From contig JAKJXP020000022.1 of assembly GCA_022225965.2 (NCBI GenBank), positions 486,733-550,732 of the forward strand: a stretch of DNA of 64,000 nucleotides. The letters are read 5' to 3'. The notes under the pieces are model-generated. The model was not told where the DNA came from, ran no database searches, and saw only the letters and a program-made list of their open reading frames with translations. This DNA is from Diatrype stigma (Eukaryota > Ascomycota > Sordariomycetes > Xylariales > Diatrypaceae). Below are positions 23,116 through 35,815 of the stretch, one piece after another. Each line of letters opens with the position of its first letter. The first letter of the stretch is position 1. The position numbers were made by a program, and so were the translations under genes.

Positions 23116-25261
23116 ATGGAGTTCTTCGTAAATATGGCATCGAAACTCACGAAAGGTGCTGCTTTTTCTAAGGGCGCATCCGCTTCTGAGCAATCCAACT
23201 CCTTCACCATGCGCAACAAGCCAATTCACTCCAACCGCCACTTGAGAGTCATATGCATCGGGGCTGGGGCATCGGGCCTTTATATGGCGTACAAGTTGAA
23301 GCACTATTTCACCGATTTCACTCTCGATGTCTACGAGAAGAACCCTGACATTGGCGGGACCTGGTACGAGAATAAGTATCCTGGATGTAAGAAGCTGATG
23401 TTTCATATGTTCTGCATGGTCATATCTAACGCATTGTCCCAGGCGCATGCGATACCCCAGCGTGAGTCCAAAGTACCTAGCATATTTGCACTCTACGTGA
23501 ATATGCTATACCTATGAGGCCTATTCCCTTTTGACCAGGTGAGGCAGGCACATCTACACCTATACCTTTGAGCCTAAGCCAGACTGGTCAGCAAGCTATG
23601 CTTCCTCGCGCGAGATCTTCACCTACTTCTCCGACTTTGTTGGGAAATATGGTCTCCGACAGTACATCAGCTGCGATCACGAGGTGATTGGCGCCGTCTG
23701 GGACAAAACCGAATGGGTCGTAACCGTGCTCAATAAGAAAGATCATACCGTTTTCGAGAAACGCAGCGACTTCCTCATCAATGCGTCTGGTGTCCTGAAC
23801 AAATGGAAATGGCCGGCGATCCCAGGGCTTCAATCGTTTCAGGGGAAGCTCCTCCACAGCGCTGCATGGGACGAGACTGTTGACCTCAGCGGAAAGCACG
23901 TAGGTCTCATCGGAAACGGGTAAGACTATTACTATTGGTGGATGTCTCTTTTTGGAGTGACCCCTGTATTCATCGAGTCTAGCCGAGAATACATGAATTG
24001 CTAAGACCTAGTCTACAGATCATCAGGACTCCAGATTTTACCTGAAATTCAGAAGTGAGCCCGGTCCTCGGATAACAGGAAGCTATTCGCTTACAGGAAA
24101 TACAGGACTGCTTCCCACGTCACAACATTCATTCGGCAGCCCGAATGGATTCATCCGTTCATAGAGACGGAGTACCAACTGTATACGGATGAGCAGAAGC
24201 GCCGGTTTCGCGATGAGCCCGGTGTGCTACTGGAGATGAGGCGGGTTACAGAGATCGCTCTGAATAGGGTCATTCCTCTTTACCAAAAGGATTCTTCCAT
24301 CCAAGCAAAAGCCGCGTCTGTTGCCAAAGACAATATGCAGAAGAAGCTACGCCCGGAACTCGCGGAGAAGCTGATCCCTGATTTCCCCCTTGGCTGTCGC
24401 CGCCTCACGGTGAGTTTAGCCAGTCAAGCACCAGAGACCAAGATTCATACTACGAATGATGAAACACGAAAGTGAAGTATAACGTGGGAGACGCTAACTG
24501 GTCCGTTTCTCTTCCAGCCTGGAGAGAATTATCTCGAGGCGCTCGCTCTTCCTAACGTCTCTACGATCTGCGGGGGCGTAACGGAGGTCACACCCAAGGG
24601 CTGCGTGACCGACAACGGCGTCGAGACGGCTCTGGACGTCCTCGTGTGCGCCACCGGCTTCGACACCACCTTCAGGCCGCCCTTCCCGGTCGTGGGGCGG
24701 CGCAAGGACGTCGATCTCGCGACGGAGTGGGAGAGCGAGCCCCGCAGCTACCTCAGTCTCGCCGCGCACGGCTACCCGAACTACTTCATGTTTCTCGGCC
24801 CCAACAGCCCGATCGCCAACGGACCCATCATCTTCGGCATCGAGCTGCAGGGCGAGTACATGGCGCGGTTCCTGAACCGCTGGCAGAAGGAGGACATCGG
24901 CTCATTCGACCCGAAGCGGGAGGCGGTCGACGACTTCATGCAGCAGAAGGACGCCTTCATGCCGTCCTCCGTCTGGGAAGGCGGCTGCCGGTCGTGGTAC
25001 AAGGATCCGCGCTCCGGCAAGGTCACGGCCGTCTGGCCGGGCAGCACCCTGCACTACATGGAGACGCTGAGCGACGTCAGGTGGGACGACTTCGACGTGA
25101 CGTATAACGGCAACCGCTTCGCCTACCTCGGCAACGGCATCTCGCAGATAGAGCTGGACCCTAGCGCCGACCTGGCATATTACATCAGAGAGAAGGATGA
25201 CGGGGTGCCTCTGTCCCGCAGCACTATGAGCACTTTAAATATCAAGGAGTCGAGCTTCTGA
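23116..25261 (+). CDS. FAD-dependent Baeyer-Villiger-type monooxygenase
   Basis: Six exons (23116-23386, 23443-23461, 23548-23919, 24019-24054, 24097-24409, 24518-25261) give 584 aa; two exons are only 19 and 36 nt. These enzymes insert oxygen into ketones or hydroxylate substrates using FAD and NADPH. The first Rossmann motif GAGASG is at 49-54. GGTWYENKYPG is followed by CACDTPAHIYTYTFEP. The BVMO fingerprint FxGxxxHxxxW(D/P) is intact as FQGKLLHSAAWD at 194-205. The NADPH motif GLIGNGSSG lies at 216-224, and the ATGFDTTFRPPF motif sits near the C-terminal third. It is of usual length for type I BVMOs of fungal secondary metabolism. No polyketide or peptide synthase lies nearby; only a decayed P450 at 28.7 kb might be a former partner. 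Convergent with the GH71 gene. Confidence 0.93.
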
Positions 25262-25958
25262 TTCCACGGTTGTGGGATGTAAGGGGGGCCAGGGTTACGC
25301 TTTCCAGCATCTCATTTGTGTTAGCTATTTGCCAGCGTTGTTCACGTCATCAACCCCTGAAGTGGACAAGAGGGGGCCATATCATGGACTAAAACCTGTA
25401 CAGGATTTGTCAACCATTCATACATGTCACCGAAGGAATATACTCGCAGTGATCATAAAGCCTACTACTCTGCTAGACCATTCGGCTGGGAGGTGGAATC
25501 AGTGCCAACTATGGTAGCATTAATAACCAACATGTTATAGGCACAGGTTCGACGGCAGCATATAATTTTCGTGCTTGGGAATGATTCCAATGCGGGTAAA
25601 TTAAAGCCTTACGTTCGTGGAACAACGGCGTCGAAGGGTTTCTCCCTTGACGGACACTGTCATCACTTGACGATGGAGACGTCAATTGGACGGAGCCTGC
25701 AAGGGGAATGACGCGGGGCGTTCCTAAAGATGGTGTTTCACAGAAGCCTACAACAAACCTGATCGCGCAAAGAGGACACTAAGAGGACACTAAGAGGACA
25801 CGGTTTAAGAAGGTTTTATCAAGTATTTAATATGAACATTGAAGTAGAGCATCTCAAAGCTATCAGACCATTCATCATTGCTATCTATACAATCTGCGCA
25901 CACGAAAGTTCCAAACGACCCATCACAGCCGGGTTCCTTGTATCTCCCTAGATGGTCC
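25262..25958. other. Convergent 3' intergenic region with short tandem repeat
   Basis: 697 bases with no gene. Holds about 2.9 copies of an 11-base unit AAGAGGACACT at 25770-25801. Confidence 0.6.
25770..25801 (+). repeat. 11-bp tandem repeat
   Basis: AAGAGGACACT repeated head to tail 2.9 times with no mismatch in the 3' intergenic region between the BVMO and GH71 genes. Confidence 0.85.
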
Positions 25959-27551
25959 TCAGGATGTAGGAGTCGGGTAGGCCGTCGCGGTCGTCGCCGC
26001 CGCCGTCGCGGTCGCCGTCACCGCGGCGGTAGACGGGCCGCACGTAGCAACGTGCAAGCCGGCCATTATGGAAGCGTAGCCCTCGGGCAGGAGCTCGTCG
26101 GGCTCGCCGGCCGGGATGGTGCCGGTGTACGTGTTGAAGTTGTAGATGCCGCACCGGCAGGTGTCCAGGATGTTCATGCCGGCCTTGCCCTCGACCACGG
26201 TGGCGCCGTCGCGCGCCAGGCTGAAGGAGACCTCGCCGGGGACCATGTCGACGGCGAACTTGGCGGCGCCGGCGGGCGCGTCGAAGGTCACCGGGTTGCC
26301 GCCGACGGTGATGGTCAGGGAGCCCGGCTGCGTCAGCAGGCTGACGACGAAGACCTCGTCCTCCATGGTCTCCCAGCCGTACGGGCGGCCCTTGAAGTAG
26401 TTCCCGCTGGAGTTGTTGGCGTCGGCCAGGGTGGTGTCGGTGGCGTCGCAGTCGAGGCTCTTGAGCGTGGGGCGGAACCAGTAGACGATCTTGTCCTCGG
26501 TGATGTAGGGGGCCGGGTCGGCGGCGCCGTCGTGGAAGGCCGAGATGAAGGGCACCGCCATGTCCAGCCAGCCGTCGTGCGGGAGCCCGTACACCCACTT
26601 GGAGTTGCCATCGTCGCCGTGCGGGCTGTCCAGCCGGCCGATGTAGTGCGACTCGCCGTAGTCGTTCCACGTGATGATCTCCAGGAACCGCGGCTGCAGC
26701 GCCAGGATCTGCTGCCAGCGGTCGTACCACAGCGAGTTGCCCGGGAACACCCAGTTCTTCGAGTAGTCGACCTCGGGCCCGTAGTGGGTGAAGAACCACG
26801 GCGAGACGGGCGCGATGTACGGCTTGCCGGCCAGGGCGTCGATGTACGTGTCGTCGCCCTGCTCCACGGTCACGTTGCCGCTGGCGTCGGGCGCCTTGTT
26901 GTTCCCGTTGCTGTCCCAGCCCATCCAGTTCAGCGCCCCGTCCAGGACGCTGAAGTCGGTGCCCTGCTCCGGGTGGAAGTTGGGGGCCCAGAAGACGTCG
27001 ACGCCGGCGGCGGCGCGCAGGGCGGCGACGTCGAGGCCGTCGCCGGCGAAGGACGAGGCGAAGATCTTGTTGTCGACCTTAAGCTGCGCCGGCTTGGAGC
27101 CGTACGTCGCGATAATCTTCCCGACGCGGTCCGCGTCGGTGGTGGCGAACCAGTTGAAGTCAAACGAGATGAAGACCTTCATGTCGTTGTTCGCGGCCGA
27201 CTCGTAGGCGAGCTCAAGCTGGGGGTCCGTGTAGCCGTCGGTACCGATGTTGAGAGCGAAGGCATCGATGCCGATGGCCTTCGCCCGCTTCATGTCATCA
27301 TCGTAATCCGCGGCGGTTGAGCGCGAACCGACGATTCCAATCTTGCCCTACCGTTAGCTAGACGCTCTCTGTGTTCACTGCCCGCTGACCGCGTGGTGAT
27401 TTCATACCATAAAATGACAAAAGACAAGCCTTTCATCGGTGCTTTGCCGTTCAGTGACGGAACTAGTGTCTTCCCGAGTGACCTTTTGGCCCGAAGACGT
27501 TGACAGCAGAGCAGCTGCCGCGCATGCCTTCAGGAGCCCCTTGAGAGACAT
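25959..27551 (-). CDS. Secreted alpha-1,3-glucanase (mutanase), GH71
   Basis: Two exons (27551-27408 and 27341-25959, intron 66 nt) give 508 aa. The first exon encodes a signal peptide (MSLKGLLKACAAAALLSTSS) and ends CHFM. The second begins IGIVGSRSTAADYDDDM, rebuilding the GH71 signature HFMIGIV across the splice. Further family blocks: GIDAFALNIG, ISFDFNWF, VFWAPNFHPEQG and EIITWNDYGESHYIG, the last carrying acidic residues conserved in GH71. The C-terminal third is a beta-rich accessory region ending in an Ala/Thr-rich tail (TAAVTATATAAATT), likely O-glycosylated; no starch- or chitin-binding module is recognisable. It should cleave alpha-1,3-glucan of fungal walls (self-wall remodelling or attack on other fungi). 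GC content and codon bias are strong, giving long antisense open frames that are not genes. Confidence 0.95.
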
Positions 27552-28736
27552 CATCATTCTGAAAAACTCGTGGCCCGTAATTCGTAACTCGGCAATACCG
27601 AGGAAATTGAGGAGACTTAGTATTCAAAAGGCTTGAATCATTGATATCCAGCCGGAAGCCTGGATATATATATATATATATTATCTCTCTCTCTCTCCAG
27701 AGTAGTCCCTTTCTATCGAAGGTGAGACAGTGGCACAGTCTTGCGGCGCATGTGCACAAACGCGTAGGTAAGGCCCACAGCTCATTTGAGCCTTTGATAT
27801 TCGAGGCAGGTGTGTACTGCAATGCCTCTGCGCATACCTACCGCTTTGTCCCTATAGATTAGACTACTTGGCCTGCTAATATGCATCGGTTTTCGTATAG
27901 TTGATTGGAAACAGCGTGGGCAGGTCACTAGAACCTGAAGCGACCCCTGCAACTATAAACAGACCAATAAGTAGCCACAAAGGAGGCCCCGGGGTCCTAC
28001 GTCTGGAGGATCAGCGATCCTTCGCCTGCCAAGTGATCGAGTCTGTAGGGATGAAGCGGTATACAGATCTATCCAGCGATCAATGGCTATCAGTGATTGA
28101 CCTTAACTGCACATCGTATTGATCCCGATCTCGATGCAAAGACAACTGTAGACTCCTTTGCCACGCCCCTGGCAAGATGCGGCGCAACTTTCGGTGGAAT
28201 CCAGCATGGTTAGTAATGTTGTCCATTCGAGCTGACTGATTTGGCGATGTCGCATGTCGTTGCAATTACTACGTAGTACAAAACTGACTTCAGAAGCTGA
28301 AGCTGGACAGTTCGGAAACCTCGAAACCTCCTCTTCGGCTTAGTACGTGAACTAACAATGCATATTCATAATTTCCCCAAACCGTGGGGAAAGCTAACAA
28401 TAGACTATTTGCCGAAGAGCCTACCTAGGCAACTATCCAACCTTGGAAGTTAGCATATTGCATCTTTGCCTCGCTTGGCTATAGCTGTAACATGCCTACC
28501 ACGTAGTACTATGTAGACCGGAGTGAGACGAAGGAATATGATGACGCTTGCTGTTCTATAAAAAGGCCGTCCTAAATAAGAAAGCAACTTATGTCAGGCA
28601 CAACGATCCATGCACGAGCTACCTGACTAACTACTCCTATAATAGCTTAAGTCCATCCTGCTAGTATGGTGAGTAGGCCCGCGGCCCAATTGCCGATACC
28701 TACCGTAAGCGCTAGGCACATTCCTTCCAGAGTATA
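27552..28736. other. Intergenic region with TA/CT microsatellite
   Basis: About 1.2 kb upstream of the GH71 gene with no supported gene. A (TA)n(CT)n microsatellite lies at 27663-27698. Confidence 0.55.
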
Positions 28737-29076
28737 ATGAGGCACCTTGAAATCAGGGAGGTATATCTTGAGGAACTATCATGTCTTCCCGGTTCATCAC
28801 CGCCTCGACAGGAGTACAAGAGCCTACGATACCTTGAGGGCAGCGAAGGTGCGGAAATGCTTGGCCGAATGAAAACAAACCCCTTCCGCGCTGTTCATAA
28901 TAACATTCTTAGTTGGGAGGCGCGGCGTTGGGCCTGCCCCTGGGAGATTTGTTGCGAGTACCGCTATCGTGGTCAAGTCCATTTTAACCAAGATGCTCGT
29001 CGAGTATGCCTTTGCTTTCGCCAATGAAAAGGAGCCCCCGCTGGCTCTGATCCATGGGCCAATAACGTGTAGATAA
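28737..29076 (+). pseudogene. Decayed cytochrome P450, haem-binding C-terminal fragment
   Basis: Fragments of the C-terminal end of a fungal P450 are spread over two frames. The frame from 28737 carries SLRYLEGSEGAEML (the region before the haem loop) and then ARRWACP, matching the xxGRRACPG haem-thiolate loop. The neighbouring frame continues PGRFVASTAIVVKSILTKML and VEYAFAF, the helix after the haem cysteine, and stops at 29076. The break lies in a run of C at 28935-28938 within the haem loop itself, so no continuous protein can be made. The rest of the P450 (oxygen-binding helix, ExxR) is not visible upstream. No haem function is possible in this state. It could be a relic of a gene that once neighboured the BVMO. 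Confidence 0.6.
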
Positions 29077-31296
29077 CATTCAAAAGTGAACAAAACTAAA
29101 CTCGGAGCTTTGATCTGATCACAAGGTGTGCCCTGGGTGTCACGCAACGCAATCGCAAGCCACTGCAGCCAGCCCCCTGGATTTGGTGGATTGCCGTTGT
29201 GCAACGGCAACCAAATTGCAGTGGCGTTGCAAGGACTGCAGTATCCAGATCGGGTTAAAGTGAGGGCATATACAATGCTTTTAAAATAGATTTTGGCTTT
29301 TACCTGGCGTATTCGAAGCCTGGAAGCTGCAGCCTTACTTGCCCGTTTCGGTACCCGACCAGGGCCGACCTGTCGACCTACTGCTGGGACCATACCTACT
29401 CCCCGCCTCCGACCCCTTATTTCCAACCTTGTCCATATATTCCTGGTACGTGACAGTCGGTCCCTCAAAACACTCATGGAAGAGGTGGAAACCATGCAGT
29501 CCGTCGTGTAAGAGCTTGCCGCTACTGACAGCGGTACTTCTCGTGAGATCCTTTGGCCAAGTAATGACTTCTCCTTAATAATGTAAGTCACCTTATCGCT
29601 AGTTACCGGAAGCATCGAGCTAATCTCTACAGGTGTCAAACCCGAACTCGCCGCAGGGGCAGCCACGAGATATCCGGTGTTCAGTCCCCAGATTCCAGAG
29701 TCAAGATCGGGTACCGGTCATCTTCATCGTAACTCTGGACGACCCGGCCCCAGGATCAGTGGGAACGGCACGTAGCACTTTACTGGACTGCCGTTTTCTC
29801 TTAATACTTAACGAATGATGAGATGTTCATCTTCAATACGCTGTAAACCAGGACAGCAATTACTGGTACGACCATCATGCTATTATCGAACGACCAGGAG
29901 AAAGCTTACTTCATTACAAGCAATTTACGTCATCTCGGCTCCCCGGCTCTCTCTAGTATGCCATTCCGTCATAAGGGGCCATGATACTCCACCTCGACAC
30001 CTCGTGTCAGCTCGTTACCTGCTGTACCGTAAAGCAACTAATCTTTGCCTACTAGATGGAACGTTCACGCCACCTCGTAATTAGGCTTATCAAGATACGA
30101 TATGCTTGACAGATCTACCGCAACCTGGCTCTAAAACTGCAGAACCCGAATAACCATGCATTAAATAAACAAATAATATTTACTTGTGGATTCCGGTGCC
30201 ATTGGTGCTTGTCCGCATATGCCAGGAAAGTCAATAGAGATTTATAAAAGCGATTCCAAGATAAATAAATGATACACTTCAAACAGACGCGTCTAAAACC
30301 GCAACGGGTTCTCCCTACCGCCAAATTGCACACAATGCTGCTTGTCACGAAAGAAAAATATCGAGATAGTACAGACTATGCGCACAAACATCCAGATTAA
30401 CAGCGTCGAATATGTCCTTCAGCTGATTAGGGACGTATAAGCGACAAATATCCCCACAACCAGATAAATCAAATAGGGGCTGCAGCTAGGCCGCAGCGGT
30501 GGCAGGTTGTGCCAATGGCGCTATAGCACGAACGGCCAGGGAAATACAGGTTATATACTAAAGGTAGAACTCTATTCTATCTTATGTGACTATCTAGCTG
30601 TATTAAGTCACATGCACGCCACCCCATCATCTGAGATAGCTTGATTGAAGCAAATCTGCATGATGAGCGTGTGCCCATGTAATAATTAATTAATACATGA
30701 TATAGGTACATTCCCGGTCTACGACTCCCAGTCACGGCACGGGGGTATGTTTTTCTTCCTGTACTTCGGTTTTCATTCGAGTTCTAGTAGTATGTTTGCC
30801 CGAAACATAAACCAGTCTGTCCTCCCTCGCCGGGGTACTGAAGTTTTGGGTGTCTGCTTCCAACTTATTTAGGGTGCTTTAACCACCCTTAGGCGAGACT
30901 ATAGTTATATATTGATAGGGGTTCTTCGCTAGCCCCCATACTCCTGACCTGAGGAGACAACTGGTGGATAGTATTAGATTAGATGACTTAGTTATCAAGC
31001 CGTAGAAGGTTCTTGGATACCATTCATCTCGGCGAGATGCGGAAGCCTCCGGACGGACGGACGGATATCGGGCTGCCCAGTGACTAGCTTATGACGAAGT
31101 CGTAACGTCCCTGGTGTATGCCGGAGGCAGGGTGTTGGGAGATGCTGTGGCTTTCCACTCCAGGCTCGGAACCGGTCTGGCCTCATGGTTCAGTGTTGCT
31201 ACTGCTTGTAGCTCGGACAATGAGAATCGGGGCCACGTTCTATGGCACCTGGCCACTCGGGAAGGAAGGATTCGAAACAACAAGCCGGTAATTATA
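29077..31296. other. Gene-poor, AT-rich interval
   Basis: 2.2 kb without a supported gene. A weak hint of a PEBP-like exon at 29630-29790 is discussed among the rejected items. The 280-codon minus-strand frame at 28824-29666 is antisense to the P450 relic. Confidence 0.5.
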
Positions 31297-34224
31297 TCAA
31301 CCAGGCTCGTGCTTATCCTCTCGATGGTTAGCCATCGGCTGCTCAGAACTCCGGCGAAGCTTTCCATTTATCGAAAGAGCGATGGACAACCTCTTGATAA
31401 ACCCTGGCCTGGGCAGGCGAGCGGGTTCTACGCTCCCACTGGTGTCCCTCCTAGTAGCGATGATGTCGTCGAGGTTCATGTCTCTGTTCGTGGCATCCTG
31501 TATCCGGGATTGCTCCTCGGCCCCGACCCTTGCGTCGACAAGAGCTTGTGCGTCCCGCTTTAGATCTAAGAACAAAGAAAAAACCATGGTGATGACCAGT
31601 AGGGCCGGAACTATAGCAAACGAAGTCTGGTAGCTGCCGCCCTTCATGTATACAGCGTACATCACGAAAGGCCAGAAGGCCGGTCCAGAACCACCCATAG
31701 TGATCCATGCCGCTGCCCGCTTCATGCGTTTGCCCTGTCCGCGAAGACCTAGGGCGAAGATGAGCGGCCATAAGGGACCTTCAAAAAAGAAGAAGAGGAT
31801 AGCAGGAATAGCGAGCAGGTCCTGGTTTGCTGGGCGCACAGCTGTGACGACGATGCCACATACAATGCTGAGCGCAGTGCAGATGGTAAGAATGGTACGG
31901 GGTTGAGGTACCTTCGGATGAGTTGGCGATAGATATGCGAGATAGCCAGCAATAAAACGGGAAATGGCAAAGGCCGAGTGTGCTATAAGGAGGTAGTCAG
32001 AAATCGCAAGGGGGAACCCAAGCTGCTGCGCGTCGGTGGTGGGTGCCGTGGGCCCTATGGTTGCGTTCGACTCTACGCGCGCGTCACTCGTGGCCGGAGC
32101 CAAGATATTCTGGAAGGCGATGCTCATGCTCTCTTGACCTGCTACATAGGTCCATTGAGCTAGAACGGCCAAGATAAGTGTCCAAGTGCGAAGCTGCAAG
32201 CCACCAATACTTCGCTTTTTCGGATCTACTGGTAGATAACGAGTTGAGCTCTCCATCTCGGCGTCGGTGACTTCTGGTAGGGGCATGTAATATATGAAAA
32301 GTGAGAGCGCCGCGCAAAACAGCGTGATGGACAGATATGTCCACTGTACATCGAGCAGTGTCGCCGAGTCTGCCAAAGTTTTGCTGTTTATGTTCTTGAA
32401 GAACACCTTCTGGGCTAATAGCTGACTCAGTACCGTGGCCACGGCTTGGATTCCCTGTGAAACGAGCAGCCGCATCTCAGCATAGTCGATCGGACCGCAC
32501 AAAGCGACGAAGGGGTTAGCGGCGGTCTCCAGAACCGCGAGGCCGAAACCAACGACGAAGTTGCAGATCATGAAACCGGTGAAAGAAGTAAGCACGGCGC
32601 TTGGCCAAAACATGATAGTTCCGATCCCGTAGATGCAGAGCCCTACCATAAAAGTCGCTTTGAAGCCGCCGACAGTTGGAGTCCCATTGGGGCTCTTCTT
32701 AGACCGATGATGTTCATCATGGCGAAGCACCCATTCCCCTATCAGAAGTGGACCAAGGAAATAGCCGGCTCCAAAGTATATGCTTGTCAGCCCTAGCGTC
32801 TCAGCGGTCGTCATATGAGCAACAGTTGCAATGGCGTTGTTTAGGGTATTGAGTAGGCCGTATGAGAATCCCCAGATGAAGAATAGCACGGTTACCAGCG
32901 TACAGTACTTGAACGAGTCTGAAACCGACGTTCTGATCATGCTTTTGGGCCGTCTCAAATTGACAAATCCAAAGTATAGCGAATGTTCGGTGCCGGATGT
33001 GTAGGAAGTGCCATTCGTCATCAGAGGGTCTGGGCCGGCCCTAGGAGTTGCAGTAGGGAGGGTGGTCATTTCCGGAGTGGTGATAAAAGTCAGGGTCGAA
33101 GACTCGATGGCTGAGCGGTCGGCGTTGGTGGCCGGGGCGGGTTGTTGAAGGGCACCTGCTTCGTAACTCGTTCCCCGGATGGGAGTTCGACCAATGCCTT
33201 CATCACCGGTACGTCTATCCGACATCTGAGAACGTGACTTCGTATCCAACCCATCGGAGCCTCTGCGAGTCCCATCAGGGTCGACAAGCATAGCTGGAAG
33301 AATCCGGATGATCAGGGGCTTTAGTGTAGGTATACAGGCACAAGTGACACCGATGTTGACCTCCACGGCTGACCACATTAGTGAGAGGGATGCATTCCAA
33401 GCGAATTCGGGCTGGTCGCCAAATGTTTCTGCAGGGTTGCTGGAGACGGTCGGCGATACGTCGGTGATAGCTTGCTGGAGGTAGTATACACGAACAACAT
33501 CAACGACAGTGACAAAAACACCTAGGGCGAAAGTGAGAACTAAGATTATCTTCTGTTTCCGCGGCAGACGCATGCCGGTCAGTACGGGCAGAGGAAGTGC
33601 GAGGATCGCGAGATCAGTGACTATGTTGACGGGAGCGGAACAAATGAACTCGGTGAGCAAGGGTATGCACTGGGCCGTCCCAGAGTAATTGTCGAACGCG
33701 GCCTGTATAGGCCGGCATTGGAAGATGTTTAGGAAGGTGAGCACAACGCCGGCCACATTAACAAGAGTCAGAACAGCCCAGGACGCTATTCGCAAAACCC
33801 TTTCCGTATTTTTGGAGAGGCGTAGATAGAATACCAGGATGGACGTCTTGGTAGCCATGAGGGCCGGGTTCTGCCGAGAATATTAGTCGAGGACTACAAC
33901 CAAATAGTCGAGAGAACAACATACGTAGAGTATAGAGAAGGCATATTCGCAGCGCCTAAGAGTACTCCAGTCTTCAGAGTAAATGTCATCATCATGCCGA
34001 CCGAGTCCGTTACGGCTCCCCAGATCAACAGAAACGCTGAGACCAAAAGCCAAAACCCAAGCAATAATGATGAAGTAGTCGTCCCAGGTGACCTGACGCA
34101 CGATACATGACCGAGACACCAATCTCGCCGCCACGAAACAGGAGGCTAAGACGAAAGTTCCGGTCGTGACGGCGAATACTGCAGGGCCGCGATCGGGAAT
34201 GTCTTTGACGTCTTGAGACGACAT
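31297..34224 (-). CDS. Fusion protein: fungal rhodopsin-type 7TM domain + fucose-permease-type MFS carrier
   Basis: Two exons (34224-33925, 33870-31297; intron 54 nt) give 957 aa. Residues about 15-295 form a fungal rhodopsin-type (PTH11-like) membrane domain: VTWDDYFIIIAWVLAFGL, YAFSILYNPALMATKTSIL rebuilt over the intron, FQCRPIQAAFD and APVNIVTDLAILALPLPVL, then a last helix before TLKPLIIRIL. A hydrophilic linker of about 120 residues follows. From about residue 415, FFIWGFSYGLLNTLNNAIAT opens a FucP-type MFS carrier (GLAVLETAANPFVALCG, VSQGIQAVATVLSQLLAQKVF, EGPLWPLIFALG). The fusion lies inside one 858-codon exon with no stop or splice signal needed between the domains. Sugar transport coupled to, or sensed by, the 7TM part is inference. 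An annotation or assembly fusion is unlikely because the linker is continuous coding sequence. Confidence 0.93.
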
Positions 34225-35776
34225 ATTAGCACGTCGGTGTTGCCGTGTAGTATCGGTACCTTCTTCGGCTACCGTAATTACATCATAGCTTGACAGCTTT
34301 GACAGTGTTCCTGGACAGCGAATGGCTCCTGCGGTAGAAGGCGTGGACGCGGCGCGGACGTGGAAAACTCCTTAGCTTTGCAAGCCCGACGATGACAGGC
34401 GGCAGAGACATTCCATAAGGACGAGCTTGGGCCGTCGCCGAGAGCGACTGCTTTGACGGGGGAGATATACCGGTGAGAGGCTTGATACGCTCCGAGCAGG
34501 TGAAGAACCAGAAGCTGTCTGCTATGAGTGGCTATGCACCCTATGCACTCTGGTCCTATGGTCCTGCGGTCCTGCGGATGGGTCCACGGGTCCAAGCCAG
34601 TGAAATTGTGGACCTGGCAGCAGCGCTACAGAAATTGAAATCGGCGGTGTCGGCTGGCGAGGCTGGGATGCATCCGACATGCAGCTATTGGCCGAGATCC
34701 TTCTCCACGGTGATCTGTTGCTATAGACCTAGGTCGATATATAGGCATATGCTTGGGCGTGTAGCGGAACGAGGGGAGTGCGTCAAGTTACGCGATAGAA
34801 ACCCCGTCGCATTCAGCAGCACAACGCGATTGGCAAGCAGTTGCTCTCCGTCCCCTCACCTCAGCCACGGGGGCTTTAGTGGTGTCAGCTTCGAGCAGGA
34901 GTAGAGCGAATGTCCGGGTGCAGGTGAGGTCTGGAAGAACGAGTCAGCCATCTACATTCGGCGAAGCCACCGTCCACATGCACGAAATTGGTAGTCAGCA
35001 ACTAATTGGTGATTGGGAGTTGAGACTTGAGACTTAAGACTTGAGGGCAAGGAGGGGCAAGAGAGATGGAAAAGCAGAAAATGTGGGAAGGATGTGGGAT
35101 TGAAAAGCGGGAGAAAGCGGGAAACGTTGTTAGTTACATACCAGAGAGAAGAAACTAGATATCGTCAACTTCCTTGTCTCTTACCCGCCATAGCCTTTTT
35201 TCTAATTAGTACATAGTATTTCGTACTTGCAGTTAGCTCTTTCTAGCAGCGTGTAGCTAATAGTAGCTACCGCGTTGTGAGGTAGTATACAACGGTATAC
35301 AGCAGGTATAGGCAGGCTTAGCCCTCGGTCCTGGTCTAGCTAGTTCTTAGTTCATACCCACTGGACTGGGGACCACTGAGGGGAAATTGTAGCTAGCAAA
35401 ATAGAGAGAGAAAAAAGCACGATCACGAAACGAGACGCCGTGCTCCATGAAGGATTAATACCGCCAGGAAGGGGAAGAGATTTCGCGCCTCGAAGACCTC
35501 GAAGAGTCAAAGAGACCCCGCAGAAAAAAAGCTGTAAGCGAAAATAAGACCAATAAGCCAATGGGCCATTATGTCGCTGTCGATCTCTTTGAGCTTATAT
35601 TAAGCGGATCCGAGGAGTGACGTTGGCCATGGCTCTAGCTTACCCAGTAAGGTAACGAGCACAAAAATACATACCTACATAGGTACCTCCTACCGGCACA
35701 CACCTGCACATACCTGGGCAGTTACAGAACCTTGAAATATGTCGCAAGCGTGTGCTACCTACCTGAGGTACAGAGG

Positions 35777-35815
35777 TAGCAGTATGTAGTAGCAGTATGT
35801 AGTAGCAGTATGTAG
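35777..35815 (+). repeat. 13-bp tandem repeat, three perfect copies
   Basis: TAGCAGTATGTAG occurs three times head to tail without mismatch, embedded in TACCTA-rich sequence. Confidence 0.9.

Noticed and set aside
19462..25261. Considered a secondary-metabolite gene cluster around the BVMO
   Set aside because: No polyketide synthase, NRPS, terpene cyclase or prenyltransferase within the window; only the BVMO and a dead P450 fragment are present.
25878..27320. 480-codon plus-strand open frame
   Set aside because: Antisense shadow of the GC-rich GH71 gene: Gly/Val/Arg-rich, no family, whereas the opposite strand encodes a complete mutanase.
28824..29666. 280-codon minus-strand open frame
   Set aside because: No family and no splice logic, and the opposite strand carries clear P450 remnants.
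29630..29790. Possible phosphatidylethanolamine-binding-protein exon remnant (RYPVFSPQIPES and FIVTLDDPAPGS in two frames)
   Set aside because: Resembles the PEBP pattern P-x-F ... DPDAP, but needs a frameshift and lacks the ligand-binding His block; too weak to call. A tblastn against fungal PEBP would decide.
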